The notes under the pieces are model-generated. The model had not been told where the DNA came from. It saw only the letters and a program-made list of their open reading frames with translations, and did not search any database. Both the position numbers and the translations under genes were made by a program. Positions 1-8,199 of a stretch of DNA of 34,649 nucleotides are shown piece by piece. The DNA comes from Chloroflexota bacterium (GTDB lineage Bacteria > Chloroflexota > Anaerolineae > Anaerolineales > UBA11657): positions 1 through 34,649 of the forward strand of contig QWRL01000006.1 in assembly GCA_003670425.1 (NCBI GenBank), in the 5' to 3' direction. Positions within the stretch are counted from its first letter, which is position 1. The number at the start of each line of letters is the position of its first letter.

Positions 1-880
1 GTTCGCTGCCGGGTTTTACGGACACCCGCACAGAGAAAGAGGACTCGCGCGCAAAAATATCCGCAGCGCGGCAGGCTGCGCGCAGCTCGGAGGTGGTCAT
101 TACGGCGCGCGTGGTGTGGCTGCGCGGGATCAGCTGCGCATAATCCGGGTAGTTGCCCTCGAGCAGCTGCGCCACAAGCACAGTGTCGCGCAGTTGAAAA
201 TAAACCTGGCCCTTGGCTGCCAGCAGGTACATGGTTACCAGCTCGTCCTGGTCGCCCAGCAAGCGCGCCAGCTCGGCCAGCGCCCGCGCGGGAATAATGG
301 CGGTGATGGGCGCAGGCACCGCTGCAGCAAGGTGCGCGGTGCACACTGCCAGCCGAAAGCCATCAGCTGCCGCCAGTTTCAGTTCGTTGCCCTTGATGCG
401 CAGCTCCGCGCCGGTGAGCACCGGCCGCGCATCATCCTTGGCAGCTGCAAACACCACCTGATTGATGGCGGAACGCAGATCCACCACATTGAGCTCGATG
501 CCGGCTTCTTTGTCCGGGCCGGGCAGCAGCGGAAACTCCTGCGCATCGATGCATTTGATGTCGTTGTTTACAGTGGCGCAGCTGACGTTGATAGACTGCG
601 TGCGCGCGGTGTAGCCCATGCTCACCTGTCCCTTGGGCAGCGCGTTCACAAGATCCACCAGAGTTTTTGCCGGCACGGTGGTGGCGCCTTCCTCTTCCAC
701 CTTCGCGCCAATCCAGCACACCAGGCCCAGCTCCAGATTAGTGGCAGAAAGTTTTAGGCGCGCATTGTCCGTTTCAATTTTTATGTTGCCAAGCACGGGC
801 AGCGTGCTGCGCGCTGCCACAGCGCGCCCCACAATATTTAATCCCTTCGCAAGATTCTCTTGCAGGCAAGAAACTTTCAT
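1..880 (-). CDS. dnaN: DNA polymerase III beta subunit (sliding clamp), 3' part cut off by the window edge
   Basis: Reverse-strand reading from ATG at 880 gives MKVSCLQENLAKGLNIVGRAVAARSTLPVLGNIKIETDNARLKLSATNLELGLVCWIGAKVEEEGATTVPAKTLVDLVNALP, a typical DnaN N-terminus. Absent from the ORF track because no stop lies inside the window. Confidence 0.95.
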   Translation of the reverse strand, partial: MKVSCLQENLAKGLNIVGRAVAARSTLPVLGNIKIETDNARLKLSATNLELGLVCWIGAKVEEEGATTVPAKTLVDLVNALPKGQVSMGYTARTQSINVSCATVNNDIKCIDAQEFPLLPGPDKEAGIELNVVDLRSAINQVVFAAAKDDARPVLTGAELRIKGNELKLAAADGFRLAVCTAHLAAAVPAPITAIIPARALAELARLLGDQDELVTMYLLAAKGQVYFQLRDTVLVAQLLEGNYPDYAQLIPRSHTTRAVMTTSELRAACRAADIFARESSFSVRVSVKPGSE

Positions 881-973
881 GTCACACTGCTCCGTTGAAT
901 GCTGCGCGCATCCGGCGAGTATACAGCAGCTATGCGCAGCACTGGCGGCGGCAAAACTATTTTCAAAATACCC

Positions 974-1003
974 TTGACACGGTGCATGTACATGCGCTAT
1001 CTT
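974..1003 (+). promoter_or_regulatory. Sigma70-type promoter for the SET gene: TTGACA (974-979), 18-nt spacer, TATCTT (998-1003), with palindrome GCATGTACATGC (984-995) in the spacer
   Basis: Direct reading of ttgacacggtgcatgtacatgcgctatctt; the gene starts at 1040 after a GAGGAG Shine-Dalgarno. Confidence 0.65.
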
Positions 1004-1039
1004 CTATGTAATTCGGCTTTTTAGACCAGTGAGGAGATT

Positions 1040-1501
1040 ATGTTTAAAGTAGAACAAGGAGGCAGCGCCTACGGCGCGCGCCTGGTGGCCACACAGCCAC
1101 TGACTGCCGGCACTGTCATTCACCGCATCACAGACTACCGCACCACCCCGCACCCCACGTACCAGACAATTCAAATCGGACCCAACACCCACATTAATGA
1201 GTTGGGCATGGTTGCGTACCTCAACCACTCGTGCGCGCCCAACACCATCATTGACACCAGCGAGCTGACAATCTCGGCGGTGCAGGACATCCCGGCTGGC
1301 GCAGACCTTACTTTCTTCTACGCCTCAACCGAATGGGAAATGGAGCGGCCGTTTATTTGCCTGTGCGGCGCGCCGCAATGCGTGCGCCTGATGGCCGGAG
1401 CCAAACATCTTTCCGTTGACACCCTGAGCCGCTATTTCATCAACGCGCACATTCGGGCGTTCATACTGGAGTCTTTGGGGGTGCCGGCGCTGGCGGCGTA
1501 G
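1040..1501 (+). CDS. Small SET-domain protein (putative protein-lysine methyltransferase)
   Basis: NHSCAPN motif, AGADLTFFY, and post-SET-like CLCGAPQC; SD gaggag upstream of the ATG. Confidence 0.85.
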   Translation: MFKVEQGGSAYGARLVATQPLTAGTVIHRITDYRTTPHPTYQTIQIGPNTHINELGMVAYLNHSCAPNTIIDTSELTISAVQDIPAGADLTFFYASTEWEMERPFICLCGAPQCVRLMAGAKHLSVDTLSRYFINAHIRAFILESLGVPALAA

Positions 1502-1520
1502 CCCGCAGCCGGCTATTCAG

Positions 1521-1541
1521 GCGCAACGCTACAAGTTGCGC
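1521..1541. terminator. Putative bidirectional hairpin GCGCAAC-GCTACAA-GTTGCGC between convergent SET gene and phoU
   Basis: Perfect 7-bp inverted repeat overlapping the phoU stop codon; no U-tract. Confidence 0.4.
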
Positions 1542-2203
1542 TCGCCCTCGTCCAGCTCCTTGAGCTGGCCACTGGAGGCAAAAATGACGCGCTCGCAAAT
1601 ATTCACGATGCGGTCGCCAATGCGCTCCAGATTATGCGCCGCAAACAGCAGCGCCAGCACGTAGTCGGTTGTCAGCTTGTCTGCGCGCAGCTGCGCGACC
1701 AGTTTGTGGAACACCGCCTGATATTGCGCGTCCATAATCTCGTCATCATCCGCCACTCCGTAAGCCTGCTGGGCATCGCGCGCCAGAAAGGCGTTCATCA
1801 CGCGGCGCAGCATGGTGATGCCCAGATCACCCATTTGCTGCAGCCCCGGGGGAAACGGCGCCAGCCGGTCGTCCTGCACGCGCATCGCAAGTTTGGCAAT
1901 GCCAGTGGCGTGGTCTCCCATGCGCTCCAGCTCGGAGGCAATATTTATGGTGGCCAGCACCACACGCAAATCCCGTGCGGCCGGCTGCTGCGTGGCAAGG
2001 GTCAGCAGGCACACATCCTCAACCGCAAAGCGCAGGCGGTTAATTTCTGCGTCGTCTGAGATCACCTGCTCCGCAATCTCAGAATCGAGCGCAAGAAATG
2101 CCTGCATTGCGCGCTCAACGGCAGTCTGCACCAGACTGCTCATGCGCAACAGGTCATCCTGCATGGCTGCCAGCTCTTTGTTCAATACTGCGCGCGCTAA
2201 CAT
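1529..2203 (-). CDS. phoU: Phosphate uptake/signalling regulator PhoU
   Basis: Two PhoU-type helical repeats (MSSLVQTAVERAMQAFLALD..., ELERMGDHATGIAKLAMR; NLERIGDRIVNICERVIF). SD ggag before ATG. Confidence 0.93.
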   Translation of the reverse strand: MLARAVLNKELAAMQDDLLRMSSLVQTAVERAMQAFLALDSEIAEQVISDDAEINRLRFAVEDVCLLTLATQQPAARDLRVVLATINIASELERMGDHATGIAKLAMRVQDDRLAPFPPGLQQMGDLGITMLRRVMNAFLARDAQQAYGVADDDEIMDAQYQAVFHKLVAQLRADKLTTDYVLALLFAAHNLERIGDRIVNICERVIFASSGQLKELDEGERNL

Positions 2204-2355
2204 TTATTTCTCCTTGCCGCCCCAATACTCCAGAATAAATTCAGTGTTACAGGGCGAGTTAATGCTGCGGTAAAAATTACCGGGGTGCAACTATGCATCC
2301 ACCCGCATTATGCGGCAGAAGCGGCGTCCATGCAAGTGCTTACCGTCACACAATA

Positions 2356-2384
2356 AAATTAAATTTGTTTGAGATTTGAGTCAA
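2356..2384 (-). promoter_or_regulatory. Candidate phoU promoter: TTGACT - 17 nt - TAATTT (minus strand)
   Basis: Minus-strand reading ttgactcaaatctcaaacaaatttaatttt in an AT-rich island upstream of phoU. Confidence 0.45.
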
Positions 2385-2440
2385 GCTGCTGCAGGCGGCA
2401 CCACACACAAATATTCGGGTGCGGTTTTGAAATGCAGCGC

Positions 2441-2491
2441 GGGTTAGCTAGCCGGCTGGGCAGCCAAGCGCTGCCGCCCGGCAGGCTACCC
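2441..2491 (-). other. Long imperfect hairpin downstream of the glycosyltransferase operon
   Basis: gggttagctagccggctGGGCAGCcaagcGCTGCCgcccggcaggctaccc; inner GGCAGC/GCTGCC stem and outer GGGTTAGC/GCTACCC arms; no U-tract. Confidence 0.35.
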
Positions 2492-2557
2492 AAGTTAAAT
2501 TCCGCCAACACTCGCAGCATGCTGGTCACGGCCAGCTGCGGTTGGCGCAGCGCCACT

Positions 2558-3697
2558 TCAGCGGTCTTCAACCTGCTGCAAGAGTTTTTCCAACCGCTCC
2601 GCAAAGCGCTGCGGGGTGAACTCGTTCAAGTATTTTTCGCGCGCTGCCCGCCCCATCCGCCTGCGGAGCTCAGCATCACCCAGCAGCTGGCACAGCCGGT
2701 CACTCAGTGCTGCACTGTCGCCCTTCGCGATCAAAAAGCCCGTGTTCCCATCTTCAACAATTTCGGGAATTGCTCCTTCCACCGTGCTGACCACCGGCAA
2801 ACCTTCCGCAATGGCATGCAATAGCACCAGCGAAAATGCATCGCGGTTGGACGGAAACAGGAACACATCCGCAGCGCGGTATTTCTGAGTGCGCACAAGT
2901 GCGTTTTCAACGTATCCGGAAAATATCACGTGCTGGCCCAGATTGTATTCGGACACAAAAGCGAGCAGCTCGTTCCGCAATGCCTCCGACTCGAACGGCC
3001 CGGCAAACTCAAAAGTAACGCGTGGGAATTTGGCGATCACTGCTGGCAGGGCACGCATGCTTGTCCAGATGCCTTTTGAGACGCTCACAAACGCAAGGCT
3101 TAGCACCCGGGCACTATCCGTTGCCGGCGGTTTGCTGGTGCTGGTGGTTTCCGGGAACAAGCGCTGGCTGTCCACCACTGCACCCCGGCCGATCCAAATT
3201 TTTTCCTTGGGCACCAGCCGGATGTAGATTTCGCGTTGGGAACGCCCCAACACCAGGATGCCCGTCACGTTGGCCATCAGCCAAGTTAATGCGGGCCGGC
3301 GCACTGGCCCGCCGGTATCGTAAAGCTGCCCGGCATACTGGCCCATGTCATGCAGTATTACGCGGCGCCCCAGCAGAATGCCAACACCACAGAAAAGCAG
3401 GTCCTTCCAGAATGGCAGCACATCAAAGCTGATGGCGTAAATCACATACTTTGGGCGGCGGGTGGCTATCAAATAAGTGTAGTGTGCCAAATACCACAGC
3501 ATCTTCCCTAGCTTGGTAACGGTCAGCTGCTTATGTTGGGCGTAGCTCCAAAAATGCAGGTCCAAAAATGTAATGTCGTTCTGTTCGGCAAATTCAGTTG
3601 CCATCAAAACTTCATACACCATGCTATGCCCGAAGTAGGGCGGTGGCAGCATGCCGCAGATCAAAATTTTGTGGCGCGAGTGCGGGCGTTTAGACAT
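2558..3697 (-). CDS. GT4-type glycosyltransferase
   Basis: Start reassigned to MSKRPHSRHKILICGMLPPPYFG (ORF track begins at 3934). GT4 C-terminal signatures: VTFEFAGPF, VIFSGYV, ADVFLFPSNRDAFSLVLLHAIAEGLPVVST. Confidence 0.85.
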   Translation of the reverse strand: MSKRPHSRHKILICGMLPPPYFGHSMVYEVLMATEFAEQNDITFLDLHFWSYAQHKQLTVTKLGKMLWYLAHYTYLIATRRPKYVIYAISFDVLPFWKDLLFCGVGILLGRRVILHDMGQYAGQLYDTGGPVRRPALTWLMANVTGILVLGRSQREIYIRLVPKEKIWIGRGAVVDSQRLFPETTSTSKPPATDSARVLSLAFVSVSKGIWTSMRALPAVIAKFPRVTFEFAGPFESEALRNELLAFVSEYNLGQHVIFSGYVENALVRTQKYRAADVFLFPSNRDAFSLVLLHAIAEGLPVVSTVEGAIPEIVEDGNTGFLIAKGDSAALSDRLCQLLGDAELRRRMGRAAREKYLNEFTPQRFAERLEKLLQQVEDR

Positions 3698-4571
3698 GGG
3701 CGTAAGCCAGTTGGCACTCTTGCAGAATATTGTCGATGGAAGCGGCGGGAGACCACAGCAGCTGGCGCGCTGCTTTTTCTGCCAGCACCGGCGAATACTG
3801 CACGGCACTGGTGTTGCTGTAGTGGATCGGCGATTGCGAGCGCGCCAGTTGCACAATGCGCTCCGCCAGCGTGTCCAGCCGGATGGCCGCGGCCGGCGCC
3901 AGATTAAAAATTCCGGATCTGCCGCCGCAAGCAATCAGTGCGGCGCAGGCAGCTGTCATGTCTGCAATATGCAGCAACTGCAGCATGCTGGTCTTGGGTG
4001 CAAAAATATCCAGTGGCCGGCCGGCGTATGCATTTGCAAACAGCACCGGCACCAGCGCCTTTTCGGCCTGCCCACGCCCCACAATGTTCACGGCCCGAAA
4101 GATGGTCAGGCGCTGGCCGGCGAACAAGGCTGCCAAAGCATGCTCGGCCTCCAGCTTGCTGCGCTCATAGTCCGCCAGCGGTGCGGTCGGCGAGCTCTCG
4201 TCAATCGGCTGGCCCGCCTGCTGGTACACCTTGCTGGTGGACATGAACACAAAGTCCGGCGCCGTCACAGCGCGCATTACATTTTGCGCACCGGCCACAT
4301 TTACGCGCTGCAGCTCGGCGTAATCCAGTGCGCCAACATGGGTGATGTTGCGCGCCGCAAGATGAAACACAAAATCAAACGGTTGTGCAATGTCAAAGGG
4401 CAGGCCAATATCCTGCGCATAGAAGCGCTGCAGTCCCGGCACTAAAACGGGATCCGGGGCCATATCCAAAGCAGACACCATGTGCCCGTCTGCAATCAGG
4501 CGCTGCACCAGCGCCCGGCCCACAAACCCGTTGGCACCGGTAACCAGCACCGAACGGCCGGAGTTAGTCAT
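3690..4571 (-). CDS. NAD-dependent epimerase/dehydratase (extended SDR)
   Basis: N-terminal VLVTGANGFVGRALV Rossmann motif; overlaps neighbours by 8 and 4 nt. Confidence 0.88.
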   Translation of the reverse strand: MTNSGRSVLVTGANGFVGRALVQRLIADGHMVSALDMAPDPVLVPGLQRFYAQDIGLPFDIAQPFDFVFHLAARNITHVGALDYAELQRVNVAGAQNVMRAVTAPDFVFMSTSKVYQQAGQPIDESSPTAPLADYERSKLEAEHALAALFAGQRLTIFRAVNIVGRGQAEKALVPVLFANAYAGRPLDIFAPKTSMLQLLHIADMTAACAALIACGGRSGIFNLAPAAAIRLDTLAERIVQLARSQSPIHYSNTSAVQYSPVLAEKAARQLLWSPAASIDNILQECQLAYAHV

Positions 4572-5311
4572 CCGGACTTGCGGCGCTGCTGGTCTTCCAG
4601 CCGCTTCATCAGCACCGTGGCCCGGTACAGCGACTCAAATGAGCCGGCATCCGTCCATGCCGATTTGAGAATTGAGTAAGTGAGCAGCCCCTGCCGCGCA
4701 TAGGTGGACAGCGCATCGGTCACCTCATATTCGCCGCGCGCGCTTTTCTTGAGCCCCTTGAGCAGTGTAAAAATATCCGGCTGAAACATCCACAGCCCCG
4801 TGTTCACATAACTTGAGGCGGGGCGCTTGGGCTTCTCCACAATCGATGCCACCCGATTGCCTTTGATGGTGACTACGCCGTACTTGCGCGGATCCTTGAC
4901 CTTGCTGATCAGGATCTTGGCTTTGAAGTGTTCCTTTTCTTTTTGGAAGCTGCGCACAAAACGCGCCACATCTTCGCTGACGACATTGTCGCCCAGGATG
5001 ACCATGAACTCGGAGTCGCGCACAAAGTCCTCAGCCAGCAGCAGCGCCGCTCCCGTGCCGGCAGCGCCCTCCTGCAGTTCGTAGCTGAAGCGCGCGCCCC
5101 ATTCCTTGCCGGAGCCCAGCAGCCGGAAGAAATCGCCCACGTGTTCGCCGCCGGTCACAATTAATATGTCGCGGATGCCCGCTTTCAAGAGCGTCTCCAG
5201 CGGATAAAAGATCATGGGCTTCTTGTAAACCGGCAGCAGATGCTTGTTGGTGACACTGGTCAGCGGCCGCAAGCGCGTGGCAGTGCCGCCCGCCAGCAGC
5301 ACGCCCCTCAT
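4568..5311 (-). CDS. rmlA: Glucose-1-phosphate thymidylyltransferase-type nucleotidyltransferase
   Basis: Start reassigned to MRGVLLAGGTATRLRPLTSVTNKHLLPVYKKPMIFYPLETLL; 4-nt overlap with the upstream rmlB. Confidence 0.88.
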   Translation of the reverse strand: MRGVLLAGGTATRLRPLTSVTNKHLLPVYKKPMIFYPLETLLKAGIRDILIVTGGEHVGDFFRLLGSGKEWGARFSYELQEGAAGTGAALLLAEDFVRDSEFMVILGDNVVSEDVARFVRSFQKEKEHFKAKILISKVKDPRKYGVVTIKGNRVASIVEKPKRPASSYVNTGLWMFQPDIFTLLKGLKKSARGEYEVTDALSTYARQGLLTYSILKSAWTDAGSFESLYRATVLMKRLEDQQRRKSG

Positions 5312-6348
5312 CGCTTTCGTCCCCAGTATCCGGTGAAGAAGCGCTGCTCCATGCCGGCTTTTACCGGCCGCCACCAGTCTTCGTTGGCGGTATACCAGTC
5401 GATGGTGCTGCGCAAGCCGCTGCGCAGGTTGTGCTCCGGCCGCCAGCCAAGGCGCTGCAATTTGCTGCAGTCGAGGCTGTAGCGAAAATCATGTCCCGGG
5501 CGGTCTTGCACATATTTGATGGAACGCTCATCGTGGTGCATCAGCTTCAAGATGCGGCGGACCAGTGCAATGTTGGTGCACTCCTGGCCGCCGCCCACGT
5601 TGTACACCTCGCCATTAATTCCGCGGTCCACCAGCATGTGAATGGCGCGGCAGTGGTCGGCCACGTACAGCCAGTCCCGAATTTGCAAGCCGGCGCCGTA
5701 CACGGGCACTTTTTGCCCGTCGATCAGATTGGTCACAAACAGCGGGATCACTTTTTCCAAATAAGCGCGCGGCCCATAGTTGTTGGAGGCGCGCGTGATG
5801 ATCACCGGCAAGCCATAGGTTGCAAAGAAGCTGTAAGCGAGCCGGTCACCACCAGCTTTGGCTGCGGCATAGGGGTTGCGCGGGCGCAGCTCGGAAGTTT
5901 CATAAAAGCTGCCGCGCTTGATCTGCCCGTACACCTCGTCCGTGGAGATTTGGATGAAGCGCTTGAGCTGCGGCTCTTTGCGGGCCTGCTGCAGCAGCGT
6001 GTGCACGCCCACCACATCCGTGCGCAAGAATGTGTGCGGGTCATCGATGGAGCGGTCAACCGCGGTCTCGGCGGCAAAGTTCACCACCACATGCGCGCCC
6101 GCCATGGCACGCGCCACCACGCGCGCGTCGCAAATATCGCCCTTGATAAAGGTAAAGTTTTTGTGGCCGCGGAATTGCTGCAGATTTTTGAGGTTGGCGG
6201 AGTAGGTCAACTTGTCCAGCACGCGCACGCGCGCGTTGGGTTCTTGCGCAAAAAGCAAGTGCACAAAATTGCTGCCGATAAAGCCGGCGCCGCCCGTGAC
6301 CAGCCAGGTACGCGCTGCAGGCGGACGGGCAGAGTTACGCGCAGCCAT
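5308..6348 (-). CDS. rmlB: dTDP-glucose 4,6-dehydratase
   Basis: WLVTGGAGFIGSNFVHLL, ISTDEVYG, NPYAAAKAGGDRLAYSF, NNYGPRAYLEKVIPLFV, RDWLYVADHCRAI. Confidence 0.93.
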   Translation of the reverse strand: MAARNSARPPAARTWLVTGGAGFIGSNFVHLLFAQEPNARVRVLDKLTYSANLKNLQQFRGHKNFTFIKGDICDARVVARAMAGAHVVVNFAAETAVDRSIDDPHTFLRTDVVGVHTLLQQARKEPQLKRFIQISTDEVYGQIKRGSFYETSELRPRNPYAAAKAGGDRLAYSFFATYGLPVIITRASNNYGPRAYLEKVIPLFVTNLIDGQKVPVYGAGLQIRDWLYVADHCRAIHMLVDRGINGEVYNVGGGQECTNIALVRRILKLMHHDERSIKYVQDRPGHDFRYSLDCSKLQRLGWRPEHNLRSGLRSTIDWYTANEDWWRPVKAGMEQRFFTGYWGRKR

Positions 6349-6439
6349 GGGTTGGCACCTCCAGCGCGTTTAGCAGGCGCAGCAAAATGCTGGCGCGTGG
6401 CATGGGACGCGGCAGTCTGTAGATGGGTGTGGCTTTCAT
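6335..6439 (-). CDS. Possible 34-aa upstream ORF overlapping the rmlB start by 14 nt
   Basis: MKATPIYRLPRPMPRASILLRLLNALEVPTHGCA, downstream of a TAAAAT hexamer on the minus strand. Weak support. Confidence 0.25.
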   Translation of the reverse strand: MKATPIYRLPRPMPRASILLRLLNALEVPTHGCA

Positions 6440-6582
6440 TATGTGGTTCACGCCTGCTATTTTACAATAAGGCGCACAGAAAATGATTGGAGCGGGCAAA
6501 AAATTTGTGCGCACGGACCACGCGGTATGCACAGCGGCGTTGCACCTGCAAGACACTGCCCACGCAGGTATTTTTATGTTTG

Positions 6583-6607
6583 CGCGCTGGCACACATGCG
6601 CAGCGCG
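6583..6607 (-). terminator. Hairpin CGCGCTG...CAGCGCG 8 nt downstream of the MCP stop
   Basis: Perfect 7-bp stem with an inner GCA/TGC pairing; no U-tract in the minus direction. Confidence 0.35.
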
Positions 6608-6614
6608 GCCACCG

Positions 6615-8195
6615 CTAGATTAACTGGGAGAGTTGCCGAGCAGCCACCTGTAAATTCTCCAACTCAACCCGGCTAGCTGTGACGCCTGCCTCGATTTGGT
6701 GCGTAGCGCCCGCGGGGCTGGTGAGCACTTCGAAGCCCGCCTGCAACGTTGCAACCTGCTCCTGCATGTCAAGCAAGCTCTGCTGGGCGCGCCCGGTGGC
6801 CGTGTGCAGCGCAGTCACAAGTTCCTCAAAGACCGCTGCACTTTGCTGTGCCTGCTCTACGGTGTCTGCGAGCTGCGGGGTGCCGGTGTCCGCATCTAGC
6901 GCTGATGCCCCCGTGCTGTTTTCAAGCTCCGCCACGAGTTTCTGGATGTGGTCTTCAGACTTGCGGCTCTCATCTGCGAGGCGGCGGATGTCGGTGGCTA
7001 CCACGGCAAAGCCTTTGCCATGTTCGCCACTGCGCGTGGCCGCAACTGCCGCGCGGCGTGCCAGCAAGTTTGACTGGGCGACAAACTCACCAACACAGCT
7101 GCTGAGGGAGCCGATTTGCGTATGATGCCCGGCCAGATGCAACAGCTGTTCGGCGTTGGCCCGCAGCTGCGCCTGCAGCCCGCCCAAGACAGCAAGCGTA
7201 TCCTGCCCAACCGCGCGCGCGCTTTGCGCAGTGGTCACCGATGCAGTACTGGTATCGGCGAGGGCGTTGTGCAGCTCTTCGAATGCTGCCGCGCAGCCGG
7301 CAAATGCGGCGCTTTGGGCTTGCATCACGGCAGCGCTGTTGTCCGCGGCCGCAGCCTGCTGCAGCACCGTCAGCGCCACCTGTTCAGAGTTGGCGCTTAC
7401 CGTGCTGGCAGCGGCCGTCATGGAATTAATGGCGGCACCCAGCGACCGGCGCAAGGACACCTTGCTGAACTGGTAGAGCGCCGCAAGCACCAGCACCAAC
7501 CCCGCACCCACGGCCAGCAAACCAGTGCTGCCGCCGGCCGGGGCCGCACCCGCGCGATCCTGCAGCTGCTGGCGCGCTATTTGAGCCGCCGCCTCCATCA
7601 CCGCGCGATGTTCTGCGTAGACCGGCGCTAGCTCAAGATTGAACACGCGCGCTGCCAGCTCTGGCGCCACGGCCAGCGCCGGCACCAGCCGCGTGCGGAA
7701 CAACGAGAAAAAGAGCTGCGCCGATTCATCAGCAGTTTGCAGCAATGTTTTCAAATCCCCGTCCGGCTGGTTTGCCTGCCAGTATTCGTGGCGCGCTACA
7801 AATTCTTCCTGCAGCACCGCCATGCGCTCCACCAGCGCAGCCTGTTGCCCGGGGTCAGTTGCAAGGATGAGGGCGCCGGCAGTGGCGTAGCTTTCCATGA
7901 GGTGCGCCGGCGGCGGCAAAATATCCGCGAGCAGCGCGTTGTCTGTGCTGATCTGCGCGTAGAGCGCGGCCGGCATGCTGCCCGTGTCTGCGCTTAGCAA
8001 TGCCACAAGCGCCGGTATAAGTACGGCCGCAACGCTGGCCGCAAAAAAAATGGTCAGCATGCTGCGCAGACTTAAATTCTGCGCCCGGGCCGACAACCCA
8101 GCCAGCCGAGTTCTGGCAGCCGGGCTTATGCGGGCGGCAACAGGTTGCAACAGGCGCGAGACAAATCCAGGAGTATTAGTTGCGTTCACAATCAT
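6615..8195 (-). CDS. Methyl-accepting chemotaxis-like protein without recognisable HAMP
   Basis: TM1 (SMLTIFFAASVAAVLIPALVALL), periplasmic-type region, TM2 (GLLAVGAGLVLVLAALYQF), then hairpin-tip motif EFVAQSNLLARRAAVAATRSGEHGKGFAVVATDIRRLADES. Confidence 0.87.
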   Translation of the reverse strand: MIVNATNTPGFVSRLLQPVAARISPAARTRLAGLSARAQNLSLRSMLTIFFAASVAAVLIPALVALLSADTGSMPAALYAQISTDNALLADILPPPAHLMESYATAGALILATDPGQQAALVERMAVLQEEFVARHEYWQANQPDGDLKTLLQTADESAQLFFSLFRTRLVPALAVAPELAARVFNLELAPVYAEHRAVMEAAAQIARQQLQDRAGAAPAGGSTGLLAVGAGLVLVLAALYQFSKVSLRRSLGAAINSMTAAASTVSANSEQVALTVLQQAAAADNSAAVMQAQSAAFAGCAAAFEELHNALADTSTASVTTAQSARAVGQDTLAVLGGLQAQLRANAEQLLHLAGHHTQIGSLSSCVGEFVAQSNLLARRAAVAATRSGEHGKGFAVVATDIRRLADESRKSEDHIQKLVAELENSTGASALDADTGTPQLADTVEQAQQSAAVFEELVTALHTATGRAQQSLLDMQEQVATLQAGFEVLTSPAGATHQIEAGVTASRVELENLQVAARQLSQLI

Positions 8196-8199
8196 ATTC

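Noticed and set aside
432-719. 95-aa minus-strand ORF at the left edge
   Set aside because: Out of frame with dnaN, which occupies the same strand and has clear homology motifs.
5431-6486. 351-aa plus-strand ORF
   Set aside because: Antisense to rmlB, which has unambiguous motifs; composition typical of a complementary-strand artefact.
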